This document shows positions 36,664 to 47,157 of a stretch of 64,000 bases of DNA, piece after piece. How positions within the stretch are numbered: the first letter of the stretch is position 1; each line of letters starts with the position of its first letter. Below the pieces are notes generated by a model. The model saw only the letters and a program-made list of their open reading frames with translations. It was not told the DNA's origin and made no database searches. Both the position numbers and the translations under genes were made by a program. This DNA comes from Crossiella equi (GTDB taxonomy: Bacteria > Actinomycetota > Actinomycetes > Mycobacteriales > Pseudonocardiaceae), in contig NZ_JAGIOO010000001.1 of assembly GCF_017876755.1 (NCBI RefSeq), forward strand, positions 6,681,786 to 6,745,785. The letters are read 5' to 3'.

Positions 36664-39600
36664 TCAGGCGGTCACGGCCAGGCGCTGCTGCGCGGCCGGG
36701 TTGCCCGCCCAGTCCGCACCCGGCGGCACCTGCTCGCCCTTCATCAGGAACGCGTCCGCGGCCAGCCGCGAGCCCGCGCCCATGACCACGCCGTAGTGCA
36801 CGAAGGCGCCCACCCCGACCACGCACCCGTTGCCGAGGGTGATGCGGTCGGACTTGAACGTGCCGTCCTCCAGCGAGTGCCCCTGCACGGTGCTGCCCAT
36901 GTTGAGCACCACGTCATCGCCCAGGGTCACCAGGCTCTTCTCCGGTGCCGAACAGCCGTCGTCGTAGAGCCGCCTGCCCACGCTCGCCCCGAGCAGGCGC
37001 CACAGCAGGCCCTTGTACGGCGTGCCGTTGAACAGCCGCAGGAACGTGCCCGGGGACAGCTTCCAGTACCGCTCGTGCTGCCAGAAGGGGCGCTGGTAGA
37101 TCGAGCACAGCCGGGGCCGCAGGCGGCGGAAGCCCAGGCTGCACCGCTCCACCAGCACGAACCACCCCGTGGTGAACAGCACGGCGGCCAGCGAGCCCAC
37201 GACCACCCCGATCTGGCCGTAGTGCAACCGCAGGGACAGCACGGCCAGCCCGAGCAGGCTCAGCCCGGCCAGGTGCACCCACAGCACGAACAGGTACAGC
37301 AGCGCGGTCACCAGGTTGTGCCGGTTCTTGCGCGGCAGCCTGCGCCGCACCTCCTCCTCGGAGCGCAGGTGGTCGAAGCGCCGGTCCCGGTCCACCGAGC
37401 GCGGGATCTCGAACGGCGGCGAGCCCAGCAGCCCGGTGTCCGAGCGCACCGGCCCGGACACCGGCACATGCACCTTCGTGGCGAGCAGGCAGTTGTCCCC
37501 GGTACGCGAGCGCCACGGGTAGAACACGTTGTTGCCCAGGAAGTTGTGCTCGCCGAGCACGGCCTGCCGGGCGCTGAAGGAGGTGCTGGTGAACTCCACG
37601 TTCATCGTGGACAGACCGTCGGAGACCATGGTGCCGCGGCCGACCCGGGTCAGGTACGGGGACTCGTGCTTCTGCAGCACGCCGAAGTTCGAGCCGGACT
37701 GGATCACCCGGCCCAGGTCGTAGCCCAGCGCGGACAGGAACGGCACGATCGCCGAGCTGTCGCCGAAGAGCGTGTGGAAGAAGCGCAGGTTCGTCAGCCG
37801 GGCCACCGTGCGCTGCACCGAGTACCGCAGCCCGTACAGCGGGTAGACCACACCGGGCCGCACCGCGCGGTTGAGCAGCCGGGGCAGCAGGAGCACCAGG
37901 AGCAGCCCGACGGGCACCGCGCAGGCGAACACCAGCGCGGTCCAGCCGAGGTGCCCCAGCAGGTAGGTCGGGCTGCCCAGCGGGTCGGCCGGGGTCGGCA
38001 GCAGCGAGGGCACCCACACGTCCAGCACGAGCAGCGTCAGCGGCAGCGTGCCCAGCAGCAGCACCGCCAGCTGTGCACAGGAGTAGGCCAGCCGCCGCGC
38101 CCGCCCGCAGCGCGCCGCCTCGACCTCGGGGTGGTCCCACTCCGCCGGTTCGGCCGGGCTGCCGTACCAGTGCTCACCCGGCGGCACCGACTGCCCGGTG
38201 TGCAGCGAGGAGGCGTGGCCGAGGCGGCTGCCGTCGCCCAGCTCGGTGCCGATGTCCAGCACCGTGCCCTCGCTGACCACCACCCCGGCGCCCAGCGTGA
38301 CGGGCCCGGTCTCGACCACCCCGGCCCCGGCGCGGTGGCAGGCGAACCAGACGTCCTTGCGCACCACCGTGCCCGCGCCGATGGTCAGCAGGTCCGGGCA
38401 GGAGGGCACGTTGCGGGAGAACACCACGGCGCCCGCGCCGATCCGCGCGCCGAGCAGCCGCAGGTAGGCGGTGTAGACCGGGGAACCCGCGAACAGCACC
38501 AGCGGGTTGGCCCTGGTGAGTGTGCGCACCAGCCAGAACCGGAAGTAGGCCAGGCCCCACAGCGGGATCGTGGTGGGCCGCCACCGGCCGACCAGCAGCC
38601 ACTTCAGCAGCACCGGGGCGAGGCAGAGCACCGTGAACGCGCCGCCGGTGAAGACCACCGCGCGCGGGTAGGCCGCGAGGGGGCCGGGCGCGGCGTCGAC
38701 GTAGTCCAGGCCCACGGTGAACACCAGCACGTTGAGGTAGGTGTAGCCCAGGAACAACAGCGTCTGCGCCAGCCCGCACAGCAGGTAGCGCAGCGAGCCC
38801 GCCCGCGGCGGCGGCTCCGGTGCCGGTGCCATGACGGGCGCCTCCGGCCGGGCCGTGGCCAGGTGCTCGGCCAGGCGGCCCACCGTGGGGTGCAGGTAGA
38901 CCTCCCGCATGGACACCGGCGGCAAGCCCGGCAGCGCCGCCACCCGGGCCCGGAACCGGGCCAGCAGCAAGGAGTCCGCGCCCAGGTCGTCGAAGAAGTG
39001 GTGCGCGGTGGACACCTCGGCCAGGCCGAGCACCTCGCCCAGTGCCTCGGCCAGGCGGCACTCGGTCTCCGTCACCGGCGCCACGTGCCCGCCCGGGGCC
39101 GCCACGCGGCGGCCACTGGGCGCGGGCAGCCGGGCCCGGTCGGCCTTGGTGGCGGTGGTCATCGGGATCTCGGCCAGCCGTTCCAGGTAGGCGGGCACCA
39201 TGTAGCCGGGCAGGTGGCGGCGCAGGTGCGCCACCAGCTCCGCCTCCGCCACCTCCTCCCGCGCCCGGTAGTAGGCCACCAGCTCGGTGCCGCCGCCGTC
39301 CGGGCTGTGCGTGCCCACCACCGCCTGGGCCACCCCGGGCGCCCGCAGCAGCACGGCCTCGACCTCGGCCGTCTCGATCCGGTAGCCGCGCACCTTCACC
39401 TGCGTGTCGATGCGGCCGTGGTACTCGACCTCGCCGTCCTCGGTGATCCGGCCGAGGTCACCGGTGCGGTAGATCCGCCCGGACGGGTTGTCCGGCAGGC
39501 CGAGGAAGTCCGGGACGAACGCGCGCTCGGTGAGGTCGGGGCGATTGAGGTACCCGGCCGCCAGCCCGATCCCGGCGATGCCGATCTCCCCGGCGGCACC

Positions 39601-40674
39601 GGGCGGCAGCGCGCGCGGCGAGTCGGGGTCCAGCACCACCACCGAGTAGGAGGGCAGCGGCACGCCCAGCGTCACCGGCCGGTCCGGGGCCAGCACCGAC
39701 CAGGTCGCGGTGACCGTGGCCTCGGTGGGGCCGTAGACGTTGAGGAAGCGCCTGCCGGGCCGGTGCCAGCGGGTGACCAGGTCCGCCGGGCAGGCCTCCC
39801 CGGAGACGAGCAGGAACCGCAGGCCCGGCAGGTCCTCGTCCACCGTGGCCAGCAGCGTCGGCACGCAGCACAGCGCGGTGACCTCCCGCGCGAGCAGGAA
39901 CTCGCGCAGCTCCGCGCCCAGCAGCGGCGCCCCGTCGGGCTTGGGCACCAGGGTGGCCCCGGCCAGCCACGGCACCCACGTCTCCTCCACCGAGAAGTCG
40001 AAGGCCAGCGTCATGCCCTGGTACACGCGGTCGCCCCGGGCCAGGCCGTAGACCTGAGCGGCGACGCGGACGAAGTTGCAGATGGCCGCGTGCTCGATCG
40101 CCACCCCCTTGGGCGTGCCCGTGGTGCCGGAGGTGTAGATCAGGTAGCAGAGGCCGTCCACCGGCTCGCCCGCCTCGGCCGGGGTGAGCCTGCTCCCGTC
40201 CTCCCGCGTGGTGTCGAACTCGTCCAGGCACAGCAGCTCGGTGGGCAGATCGTCCACATCGGACACCAGGTCCAGGGTGGTGCGGAGGGTCAGCACGCGG
40301 CGCACGTCCGCGTCGCGCAGGATGTGGGCCAGCCGCGCGGTCGGGAAGCCGACGTCCAGCGGCACGTAGGCCGCGTTCAGCTTGAGCACCGCCAGCATGG
40401 CCGCGTACGCGTGCGGCGGCCGGTCCAGCAGCAGCCCGACCCGGTCACCCGCCCGCACCCCCAGTGCGCGCAGGCGGCGCGCCAGCCGGTTCGCCCGGGT
40501 GTCCAGCTCGTCGTAGCCGATCTCCTCGGCACCGGTGTCCACCGCGACCGCCCCGCCCCGGGCGCGCAGCTCGTCGCAGCGCCGCTCGAACAGGCGGTGC
40601 AGCCGCTCGCCCGGCCGGGTCCGCACCGCGGGCGCGGGACCGGTCAGCACGCCCTGGGCGTGCCCGGTCAGCAC
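36664..40674 (-). CDS. Pls-type membrane NRPS: homopoly(amino acid) synthetase (A-T-six TM-three tandem C-terminal domains)
   Basis: 1336 residues, close to the 1319 of Streptomyces albulus epsilon-poly-lysine synthetase. An adenylation domain spans about 25-520 ([11 protein letters not shown] at 180-190, [17 protein letters not shown], Lys510); a thiolation domain spans about 540-605 with Ser568 (LGADSLL). Three pairs of membrane helices (about 630-656/672-696, 866-892/908-934, 1120-1150/1154-1176) enclose three related soluble domains (about 700-860, 945-1118, 1185-1335) rich in hexapeptide-type turns. This is the Pls architecture that repeatedly links one amino acid and exports it. By-eye pocket code is D226 F227 E230 T273 L289 S291 V313 V321 T322 K510. 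GTG 40674 lies 8 nt after GGGAG and overlaps the aminotransferase gene. Confidence 0.92.
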   Translation of the reverse strand: MLTGHAQGVLTGPAPAVRTRPGERLHRLFERRCDELRARGGAVAVDTGAEEIGYDELDTRANRLARRLRALGVRAGDRVGLLLDRPPHAYAAMLAVLKLNAAYVPLDVGFPTARLAHILRDADVRRVLTLRTTLDLVSDVDDLPTELLCLDEFDTTREDGSRLTPAEAGEPVDGLCYLIYTSGTTGTPKGVAIEHAAICNFVRVAAQVYGLARGDRVYQGMTLAFDFSVEETWVPWLAGATLVPKPDGAPLLGAELREFLLAREVTALCCVPTLLATVDEDLPGLRFLLVSGEACPADLVTRWHRPGRRFLNVYGPTEATVTATWSVLAPDRPVTLGVPLPSYSVVVLDPDSPRALPPGAAGEIGIAGIGLAAGYLNRPDLTERAFVPDFLGLPDNPSGRIYRTGDLGRITEDGEVEYHGRIDTQVKVRGYRIETAEVEAVLLRAPGVAQAVVGTHSPDGGGTELVAYYRAREEVAEAELVAHLRRHLPGYMVPAYLERLAEIPMTTATKADRARLPAPSGRRVAAPGGHVAPVTETECRLAEALGEVLGLAEVSTAHHFFDDLGADSLLLARFRARVAALPGLPPVSMREVYLHPTVGRLAEHLATARPEAPVMAPAPEPPPRAGSLRYLLCGLAQTLLFLGYTYLNVLVFTVGLDYVDAAPGPLAAYPRAVVFTGGAFTVLCLAPVLLKWLLVGRWRPTTIPLWGLAYFRFWLVRTLTRANPLVLFAGSPVYTAYLRLLGARIGAGAVVFSRNVPSCPDLLTIGAGTVVRKDVWFACHRAGAGVVETGPVTLGAGVVVSEGTVLDIGTELGDGSRLGHASSLHTGQSVPPGEHWYGSPAEPAEWDHPEVEAARCGRARRLAYSCAQLAVLLLGTLPLTLLVLDVWVPSLLPTPADPLGSPTYLLGHLGWTALVFACAVPVGLLLVLLLPRLLNRAVRPGVVYPLYGLRYSVQRTVARLTNLRFFHTLFGDSSAIVPFLSALGYDLGRVIQSGSNFGVLQKHESPYLTRVGRGTMVSDGLSTMNVEFTSTSFSARQAVLGEHNFLGNNVFYPWRSRTGDNCLLATKVHVPVSGPVRSDTGLLGSPPFEIPRSVDRDRRFDHLRSEEEVRRRLPRKNRHNLVTALLYLFVLWVHLAGLSLLGLAVLSLRLHYGQIGVVVGSLAAVLFTTGWFVLVERCSLGFRRLRPRLCSIYQRPFWQHERYWKLSPGTFLRLFNGTPYKGLLWRLLGASVGRRLYDDGCSAPEKSLVTLGDDVVLNMGSTVQGHSLEDGTFKSDRITLGNGCVVGVGAFVHYGVVMGAGSRLAADAFLMKGEQVPPGADWAGNPAAQQRLAVTA

Positions 40675-42038
40675 GGGGCACACTCCCGCAGCGCCGCGCC
40701 CAGGATGTCGGCGGCCCGCTCGATGATCGAGGCGGTCACGGTCAGCGGCGGCAGCAGGCGCACCACCGCGTCCTGCCGCCCGCCCAGCTCCACGATCAGC
40801 CCGCGCCGCAGCGCCTGCGCCTGCACCGCCAGCGCCAGCTCGCCCGCGGGCCTGCCACTGCCGGGCTCGGCCAGCTCCACCCCCCACATCAGCCCGCGCC
40901 CGCGCACCTCGTGCACCCACGGGTGCCGGGCCAGCTCGCCCAGCAGGGCGCCGAGCTGCTCACCGCGCGCCCGCACGTTGGCCAGCACGCCGTCCCGGCG
41001 CACCACGCGCACCGCCGCGACGCCCGCGGCGAAGGCCGCCTGGTTGCCCCGGAAGGTCCCGGTGTGCGCCCCGGGCTCCCACACGTCCAGCCGCCGGTCG
41101 TAGAAGATCATCGCGACCGGGGCGCCGACCCCGCTGAGCGCCTTGGAGGCGATGACCACGTCCGGCTCGATGTCGTACTGCTCGAAGGCGAACCAGGTGC
41201 CGGTGCGGCCGCAGCCGGTCTGCACCTCGTCGACCACCAGCGGGATGTCCAGCTCCCGGGTCAGCGTCCGCACCCGGCGCACGAACGCCGGGGTCGCGGG
41301 CACCACCCCGCCCTCGCCCTGCACCAGCTCCATGACCACCGCCGCCGGGCGCGGCACCCCGCCGTTGCCGTCGCGCAGCGCCCGTTCCAGGTACCCGGCG
41401 CAGTTGGTCTCGCAGGTGAGTGGCGACAGGCCGACCGGGCAGCGCGCGCAGTAGGAGTAGGGGAAGAAGTGCACCCCCGGCACCCCGCCGGGCACCGGCT
41501 CCTTCTGCGCGACCAGGCCGGTCAGCGCCATCGCCGCGTGGCTGCACCCGTGGTAGCCGCCCTGGAAGGAGACCACCTCCGCGCGACCGGTCGCGGTCTT
41601 GCACAGCTTCAGGGCGGCCTCGACCGCGTTCGCCCCGGTCGGACCGCAGAAGTGCGCCTTCATCCGGTCCCGCATGCCCTCGGGCAGCATGGACAGCTGG
41701 GCGGTGAGGAACTCGTCCTTGGCCGGGGTGGGGAAGTCCAGGCCGTGGGTGAGCATCGAGAGCTGCTCGGTCATCGCCTGCACCAGCTCGGGGTGGTTGT
41801 GCCCGAGGGAGAGCACGCCCGCACCCGCCAGGAAGTCCAGGAAGGTGTTGCCGTCGGCGTCGCGCAGGTAGCAGCCCCGGCCCTCCACCGGCGCGATCGG
41901 CAGCCGCCTCGGGTAGGTGCGCGCGTTGGACTCGCGCTGCTCCTGCCGCGCGAGCAGCTCGGCCGACCGCGGCCCGGGCAGCGCGCCCCGCACCACCGGT
42001 CCGCCCAGCTCCGTCAGATCCGTGTCCGTGTCCGTCAT
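40668..42038 (-). CDS. Diaminobutyrate-2-oxoglutarate aminotransferase family (class III PLP enzyme)
   Basis: 456 residues. Class III aminotransferase with Asp270 ([13 protein letters not shown]) and Schiff-base Lys299 ([12 protein letters not shown]), plus [20 protein letters not shown] and [17 protein letters not shown]. The cysteine-rich [17 protein letters not shown] insert is of the type seen in 2,4-diaminobutyrate aminotransferases, which make L-2,4-diaminobutyrate from aspartate semialdehyde and glutamate. The ATG overlaps the stop of the upstream gene (ATGA) behind GGGAGGGG, and its own 3' end overlaps the synthetase, so precursor supply and polymerisation are co-translated. EctB-like or other omega-aminotransferase activity cannot be excluded. 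Confidence 0.87.
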   Translation of the reverse strand: MTDTDTDLTELGGPVVRGALPGPRSAELLARQEQRESNARTYPRRLPIAPVEGRGCYLRDADGNTFLDFLAGAGVLSLGHNHPELVQAMTEQLSMLTHGLDFPTPAKDEFLTAQLSMLPEGMRDRMKAHFCGPTGANAVEAALKLCKTATGRAEVVSFQGGYHGCSHAAMALTGLVAQKEPVPGGVPGVHFFPYSYCARCPVGLSPLTCETNCAGYLERALRDGNGGVPRPAAVVMELVQGEGGVVPATPAFVRRVRTLTRELDIPLVVDEVQTGCGRTGTWFAFEQYDIEPDVVIASKALSGVGAPVAMIFYDRRLDVWEPGAHTGTFRGNQAAFAAGVAAVRVVRRDGVLANVRARGEQLGALLGELARHPWVHEVRGRGLMWGVELAEPGSGRPAGELALAVQAQALRRGLIVELGGRQDAVVRLLPPLTVTASIIERAADILGAALRECAPC

Positions 42039-42859
42039 CGCCCCTCCCGGGCCTGGTGGGCGCTGCCCCAGCGGGCGGCGCGGGTCGGTCCGGAACAGCT
42101 CAGGATGCGGCGGCCGGGCCGGGCCCAGCGCCGCACCAGCGAGGTGGGCAGCGGCGCCCCGTGCACCAGCACGCAGCGCACCGTGGCCGGGACGCCGGTC
42201 AGGGCCCTCAGCTGGGCGTCCGCCCCGCAGAGCACCGTCACCCGCTGGCCCGCGAGCTGCCCGTCCAGGTCGTCCTCCCCGCCCGGGGCCACCACGGTCG
42301 CCCCGGCCGCGAAGCACGGCCACACCTCGTACAGGTGGTGCTCCAGCGTCAGCGGGGTGCCCTGGTAGACCCGGTCGCCCTCGGCCAGGCCGAAGCCCGG
42401 GGCGGCCACCCGCAGGAAGGCCAGCACGTCCTGGTGGGTGAACACGCGGTTGGCGGTGTGGCAGCACGGCGCGGCCGGGTCCACGGCCACGGCCGGGCCC
42501 GTCTCCGGGCCGCCCGGCTCGCCCGGTCCCGCCTCGTCGGCGAGCACCGCGGTCAGGCCGGTCGTGGGCGCCCCGCCGGGCAGCACGCGGTAGGCCGCGC
42601 CCGCCTTGAGCACGCCCAGCAGCGCCACGTACTCGGGCAGGCCCCGGGGCAGCCGCACCCCCACCACCCCGCCCGGCCCGGCACCCGCCGCGTGCAGGCG
42701 CCACGCCAGCCGGTTCGCCCGGCGGTCCAGTTCGCGGTAGCCCAGCACGGCGGCGCCGTGCACCACCGCCGGGGCCTCCGGAATTCGGCGGGCGGTGCGT
42801 TCGAAGTGCTGCAATAGTGTACGCGCGCGTGGCGCGTCAGAATCTGAATTGATGTCCAT
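42035..42859 (-). CDS. Truncated, degenerate adenylation-domain protein
   Basis: 274 residues that align with the first two thirds of the downstream synthetase's A domain: [63 protein letters not shown] and [12 protein letters not shown]. The ATP-binding [11 protein letters not shown] loop is replaced by [15 protein letters not shown], the GPTE motif by GPTRAA, and the protein ends before the TGD and lysine motifs, so it should not adenylate. Yet it has no frameshift or internal stop and is translationally coupled to the aminotransferase. It may be a decaying copy or a structural partner. ATG 42859 has only a weak ribosome binding site. Confidence 0.8.
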   Translation of the reverse strand: MDINSDSDAPRARTLLQHFERTARRIPEAPAVVHGAAVLGYRELDRRANRLAWRLHAAGAGPGGVVGVRLPRGLPEYVALLGVLKAGAAYRVLPGGAPTTGLTAVLADEAGPGEPGGPETGPAVAVDPAAPCCHTANRVFTHQDVLAFLRVAAPGFGLAEGDRVYQGTPLTLEHHLYEVWPCFAAGATVVAPGGEDDLDGQLAGQRVTVLCGADAQLRALTGVPATVRCVLVHGAPLPTSLVRRWARPGRRILSCSGPTRAARWGSAHQAREGR

Positions 42860-43009
42860 GTCCCATGCCGATGTCGTTGGGAAAGCGAATTCCTGGGGAC
42901 GCGTCGGAACGAACGTATTCGGACTCGATGGGAAATGTCCATGGTTTCAGAACACGCAGGACGGCCGCAGCGAATGATTCACTGCGGCCGTCCGGGGTAT
43001 CGCGATGGA
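42860..43009 (-). promoter_or_regulatory. Probable promoter region of the polymer-synthetase operon
   Basis: About 100 AT-enriched bases lie between the regulator's terminator (42959-42993) and the first operon gene. The terminator implies that the operon has its own promoter here. I looked for the StrR-type GTTCG...CGAAC dyad and found only a lone CGAAC half-site, so no operator is assigned. Confidence 0.45.
42959..42993 (-). terminator. Terminator of the StrR-like regulator gene
   Basis: GGACGGCCGCAG (42959-42970) pairs perfectly with CTGCGGCCGTCC (42982-42993), loop 11 nt, 16 bp after the regulator stop. Confidence 0.85.
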
Positions 43010-44023
43010 CTACGCGGAGGAGCACTTCCTCCGCTCGACGCGCTCGGCGAAGCCGTACCAGGCGGCCGCGGTGCTGCGCGCGAGCGCCGCGACGATGTCG
43101 CCGCAGTGCGCGGGCACGTTCTCGGCCAGCTCAGCCCACCCGGACGCGTCGGGCGCGTGGGCGTCCAGCCAGCGCAGCAGCGTCCGGCCGGACTCGGTGA
43201 AGCGCAGCGCGGGGTCGTGCTTGAGCGTGTTCAGCGCCGCGACCGGGTTGAACCGGCCGTCCACGGTGCGGCCAGGTCCGTTCCCGTGCCTGCCCGCGGG
43301 CACCGGGTCCAGCCCCGAGCTGAGCCGGCGCCGCACGTCACGCACGGTCGACGGGGACAGCCCCGCCACCCGGGCCACCTCGCGCAGCGAGGCCCTCGGG
43401 TTGTCCGCGAGCAGGGCGCCCGCCAGCAGCCTGCCCGGGGTGCTGTTCACCGGCCGCACCTTGCCGTCCCGGCCCACCCGGGCGTTCGACCAGGCATTCT
43501 GCACAGTTGAACGCCGACGGATGGCCCCCACCGTCCGGGGGGCCAGCCCGGTCGCCTCGGCGATCATGCGGTCCGACCACTCCGGCCTGCGGTAGACGAT
43601 CCGTGCCGCGGCGGCGGTGCGGTCGGCCAGGGACAGCGGCATGCCGTGGGCGATGTTGGCGTGCACCCCCAGGATGTACGCGCTGTCCGCGTCCCCGTCG
43701 TAGTAGCGGACCTGGATCTGCCGCTGTCCCCGCAGACGCGCGGCCCGCAGCCGGTGCATGCCGTCGATGACGCGCATGCTCGGCCGGTGCACGGTGATCG
43801 GCGGCAGCGGTGTGCCCGCCCCGGCGAGGACCCGTGCGTGCTCGTCGACCTCCCCGGCCAGCCGGGGCGAGTCGGCGGGCAGCAGCTCGCTGATCTCGAC
43901 CGTTTCCACCCGCCCGGTCAGCTGGCGGCTCCACCAGTCCGCCGGTCCTGCTCCGCCTCGGTCGCCTTCGGCATCACCCGCCTCGTCCCCCGACATCGGT
44001 TCACGGTAATTCTCGACTATCAC
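43010..44023 (-). CDS. StrR-like cluster-situated transcriptional regulator (ParB-fold N-terminus plus HTH)
   Basis: 337 residues. The first third has the ParB/StrR fold: VEISELLPADSPRLAGEVDE, VLAGAGTPLPPITVHRPSMR, VIDGMHRLRAARLRG and VHANIAHGMPLSLADRTAAA. A helix-turn-helix follows (SDRMIAEATGLAPRTVGAIRR), with a second one near SLREVARVAGLSPSTVRDVR. StrR, NovG and related proteins with this layout activate antibiotic gene clusters. GTG 44023 is chosen because GGGAGG lies 7 nt upstream; an ATG at 43996 lacks a site. The position, upstream of and co-directional with the synthetase operon, makes it the likely activator. Confidence 0.9.
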   Translation of the reverse strand: MIVENYREPMSGDEAGDAEGDRGGAGPADWWSRQLTGRVETVEISELLPADSPRLAGEVDEHARVLAGAGTPLPPITVHRPSMRVIDGMHRLRAARLRGQRQIQVRYYDGDADSAYILGVHANIAHGMPLSLADRTAAAARIVYRRPEWSDRMIAEATGLAPRTVGAIRRRSTVQNAWSNARVGRDGKVRPVNSTPGRLLAGALLADNPRASLREVARVAGLSPSTVRDVRRRLSSGLDPVPAGRHGNGPGRTVDGRFNPVAALNTLKHDPALRFTESGRTLLRWLDAHAPDASGWAELAENVPAHCGDIVAALARSTAAAWYGFAERVERRKCSSA

Positions 44024-44270
44024 CGCAGCTCCTCCCACGCGATAGTCCGCGCGCACCTCGGTGTGCGAACGTACGGATTCCCGCTCCTGTTCGATGTGCC
44101 CGAATCGGGCGCCGCGACCATTCCGGTCCGGGCCTCCGTCGTTTCGCAAGCTAAAGGAGTGTGCTGGGGGCGTCAACCGCCGTGGGTGAATACTTCCCCT
44201 TGGGGTGGTTCGGTGAGAATTGCACGGACTGCTCACATCGTGGGTGGAGATACCTGGAGTGATCCGCTCG

Positions 44271-44891
44271 TCACACGGGCGCGGCCGTACCCACGTCGCC
44301 GGTCAGGTAGTGCTGGAGGTTCGGCCCGACCGCGGCGACCACCGAGTCGATGTCCAGGGAGGCCAGCGGCTCCAGCCTGATCACGTAGCGCATCATGCCC
44401 AGCCCGGCGATCTGCGAGCCGACCAGCCCGGCGCGCAGTGCGGGCTGGTCCAGGCCCGCCGACTGGGCGATGCGGCCGAACACCGCGTGCGCGATGAGCT
44501 CGCGCAGCATCGCCGCGGCCTCCTCGTTGCTGGACGCACTGCGCATCAGCGCCACCATCGGCCCGCCGCCCGCCTGGTCCCACACCGTGACGAAGCGGTG
44601 CACGATCCGCGCGCCCAGCTCCTCCACCGGGCCGGGCAGCACGAAGTCCAGGATCTGCTCCGGGGTGACCGGCAACCGCACCGCGGCGGCGAAGAGGTTG
44701 TCCTTGCCGCCGAACCAGTGGTTGACCATGGCCGGGTCGACGTTGGCCCGGGCGGCGATCATGCGGACCGTCGCGCCGTCGAAGCCCTGCTCGGTGAACA
44801 CCGCGCGGGCGGCGTCGAGCAGCGCGGTCTTCGTGTCCTCCCCGGCGGGGCGGCGTCCTCGTCGTCTGGGTGCGGTTTCGGCCACCGGCAC
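44271..44891 (-). CDS. TetR-family transcriptional regulator
   Basis: About 206 residues. The N-terminal helix-turn-helix reads [20 protein letters not shown] and [20 protein letters not shown], preceded by a basic RRRGRRP tail. The C-terminal domain ([20 protein letters not shown]) resembles the TetR_C_17-type group common in actinobacteria. GTG 44891 or 44885 could be the start; neither has a ribosome binding site. Divergent from trpE with a 33-bp gap, but a role in tryptophan control is not shown. Confidence 0.87.
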   Translation of the reverse strand: MPVAETAPRRRGRRPAGEDTKTALLDAARAVFTEQGFDGATVRMIAARANVDPAMVNHWFGGKDNLFAAAVRLPVTPEQILDFVLPGPVEELGARIVHRFVTVWDQAGGGPMVALMRSASSNEEAAAMLRELIAHAVFGRIAQSAGLDQPALRAGLVGSQIAGLGMMRYVIRLEPLASLDIDSVVAAVGPNLQHYLTGDVGTAAPV

Positions 44892-44911
44892 ATCATCGCG
44901 CACCCACCCGG

Positions 44912-44917
44912 CACAAT
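44912..44917 (+). promoter_or_regulatory. -10 element of a leaderless trpE promoter
   Basis: CACAAT, 7 nt before the ATG at 44925, matches the spacing of the other leaderless starts in the window. There is no room for a leader-peptide attenuator. Confidence 0.45.
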
Positions 44918-44924
44918 GTCCCGC

Positions 44925-46472
44925 ATGGTCAGCACCACGGTCAGCGCCCCCCGCCCCGCCGCCTCGGCGATGGGCGAGATCAGTCCGAACCGGGAGGAGT
45001 TCCGCGAGCTCGCCCGCTCCCGCCGGGTCATCCCGGTCGTGCGCAGGCTCCTCGCCGACGGAGAGACCCCGCTCGGCGTGTACCGCAAGCTGGCCGCGAA
45101 CACCCCCGGCACGTTCCTGTTCGAGTCCGCCGAGAACGGGCGCTCCTGGTCCCGCTGGTCGTTCGTGGGCGTGCGCAGCCCCGCCGCGCTCACCGTGCGC
45201 GACGGCGAGGCCGTGTGGACCGGCACCCCGCCGGTGGGCATGCCCGCAGGCGGCGACCCGCTCGTCGCGCTGCGCGACACCGTGGCCGCGCTGCACACCG
45301 ACCCGCTGCCCGGTCTGCCGCCACTGACCGGGGGCATGGTCGGCTACCTCGGCTACGACAGCGTCCGCCGCCTGGAGCGCCTGCCGTCCCTGGCCGCCGC
45401 CGACATCGACATCCCCGAGCTGGTCATGCTGCTGGCCACCGACCTGGCCGCGCTGGACCACCACGAGGGCGTCATCACGCTCATCGCGAACGCGGTGAAC
45501 TGGGACGACACCGACGAGCGGGTGGACGCCGCCTACGACGACGCGGTGCGCCGCCTGGACGCGATGACCGCCGACCTGTGCACCGCCGCCGCGCCCACCG
45601 CCGCGGTGTTCCAGCGCCCGCAGCCGCGTTTCGACCGGCAGCGCACCAGCGAGGACTACCGCGCCGCGGTGGAGACCGCCAAGGAGGCCATCCGCGCGGG
45701 CGAGGCCTTCCAGATCGTGGTCTCGCAGCGGTTCGAGGTGGACACCGAGGCCGACGCCCTGGACGTCTACCGCGTGCTGCGCACCACCAACCCCAGCCCG
45801 TACATGTACCTGCTGCGGCTGGACGGGTTCGACATCGTGGGATCCAGCCCTGAGGCCCTGGTCACAGTGCGCGACGGCAAGGTGACCACCCACCCCATCG
45901 CGGGCACCCGGTGGCGCGGGGCCGACGACGAGGAGGACGCGCTGCTGGCCAAGGACCTGCTCAGCGACGAGAAGGAGCGCGCCGAGCACCTGATGCTCGT
46001 CGACCTGGCCCGCAACGACCTGGGCCGGGTCAGCGTGCCGGGCTCGGTCAACGTGGTCGACTTCTTCAGCGTCGAGCGGTACAGCCACGTCATGCACATC
46101 GTGTCCGCGGTGACCGGTGAGCTGGCCCCGGGCCGCACCGCCTTCGACGCGGTCACCGCCTGCTTCCCGGCGGGCACCCTGTCGGGGGCGCCGAAACCGC
46201 GCGCGATGGAGCTGATCGAGACCCTGGAACCGTCGCGGCGGGCGCTCTACGGCGGTGTGGTGGGCTACCTGGACTTCGCCGGGGACGCCGACACCGCGAT
46301 CGCCATCCGCACCGCGCTGATGAAGGACGGGCGGGCCTACGTGCAGGCGGGCGCGGGCGTGGTCGCCGACTCCGACCCGGCCGCCGAGGACACCGAGTGC
46401 CTGAACAAGGCGCGTGCGGTGCTCGCCGCGATCGCCACCGCCGAGACCCTGGAGCTGGCCAGTGACCGCTGA
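44925..46472 (+). CDS. trpE: Anthranilate synthase component I TrpE
   Basis: 515 residues. Chorismate-utilising domain with [96 protein letters not shown] and [20 protein letters not shown], and the N-terminal feedback-binding region ([19 protein letters not shown]). Makes anthranilate from chorismate with a separate TrpG. An in-frame ATG at 44916 is possible; 44925 fits a leaderless transcript. First gene of the trp operon. Confidence 0.95.
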   Translation: MVSTTVSAPRPAASAMGEISPNREEFRELARSRRVIPVVRRLLADGETPLGVYRKLAANTPGTFLFESAENGRSWSRWSFVGVRSPAALTVRDGEAVWTGTPPVGMPAGGDPLVALRDTVAALHTDPLPGLPPLTGGMVGYLGYDSVRRLERLPSLAAADIDIPELVMLLATDLAALDHHEGVITLIANAVNWDDTDERVDAAYDDAVRRLDAMTADLCTAAAPTAAVFQRPQPRFDRQRTSEDYRAAVETAKEAIRAGEAFQIVVSQRFEVDTEADALDVYRVLRTTNPSPYMYLLRLDGFDIVGSSPEALVTVRDGKVTTHPIAGTRWRGADDEEDALLAKDLLSDEKERAEHLMLVDLARNDLGRVSVPGSVNVVDFFSVERYSHVMHIVSAVTGELAPGRTAFDAVTACFPAGTLSGAPKPRAMELIETLEPSRRALYGGVVGYLDFAGDADTAIAIRTALMKDGRAYVQAGAGVVADSDPAAEDTECLNKARAVLAAIATAETLELASDR

Positions 46473-47073
46473 ACCGGGGGACACCGGAAAGGGAGGGGAC
46501 AGGGCCGAGACCGCCCAGCCCGACCCCGCCCTGCCCGAGCGTCCCGCCCGCAAGCCCGGCGCCGGTCCACTGTGGACCGTCGTCCTGCTCCTCCTCGCCG
46601 CCGCGCTGGCCCTGTGGGGCGCGAGCGCGCTCGCCCCGGGCCTGTCCACCGCCGTGGGCCTGGCCGCCTTCGCCGGGGCCGCCGTGGCGGGTGTGCTCGC
46701 CTCGGCCGGCTGGTTCCGGCGGGTCCTCGGCGCGGTGGTCGTGCTCGTCGCGATCGGTGGCGGAGCGTTGCTGTGGGACGGGTTCTCGGCACACGCGGTA
46801 GCCGGTTCGGCACTGGCCGTGGCCGGTCTGCTCGCCCTCCTGGGCGCCGGGATCCTGGTGTTCGCCAAGGGCGGAGCCATGCCCGGGATGGGCGGGAAGT
46901 ACGCCGCGGACAAGGAGGTCCGTCGATCGGTTGACGCTGATCGTCGCCTGTGGGAGAGCCTGTCGGAGGGGGCCGACCCCACCCTCGCCGAGGGGACCGA
47001 AACGACGAACGACCTTGCTACCCAGGGCGGATCCGGTGACCCAGTGCCGGAACCCGACCGGCGGCGGGGTTAG
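46462..47073 (+). CDS. Trp-operon-associated membrane protein
   Basis: 203 residues with four membrane helices in the central part ([72 protein letters not shown]) flanked by charged, proline-rich tails. It overlaps the trpE end by 11 bp. A membrane protein of this size and place between trpE and trpC is a known actinobacterial family (Trp biosynthesis-associated membrane protein) with unknown function; transport or enzyme anchoring has not been shown. Confidence 0.85.
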   Translation: MTAEPGDTGKGGDRAETAQPDPALPERPARKPGAGPLWTVVLLLLAAALALWGASALAPGLSTAVGLAAFAGAAVAGVLASAGWFRRVLGAVVVLVAIGGGALLWDGFSAHAVAGSALAVAGLLALLGAGILVFAKGGAMPGMGGKYAADKEVRRSVDADRRLWESLSEGADPTLAEGTETTNDLATQGGSGDPVPEPDRRRG

Positions 47074-47157
47074 CATCCTTGCGGCGCTTCGGCGCGGCGG
47101 GAAGGGGTGTCAAGTGCGGGAGCTTGCGAGCGAGCCGGAGAAAAACAGGGAGTGCAC

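Noticed and set aside
36664-40674. Annotation of the large protein as an ordinary siderophore NRPS
   Set aside because: There is no condensation or thioesterase domain; six membrane helices with three tandem soluble domains match the Pls layout instead.
42860-43009. StrR-type operator before the polymer operon
   Set aside because: Only a single CGAAC half-site is present; the required inverted partner at the right distance is missing.
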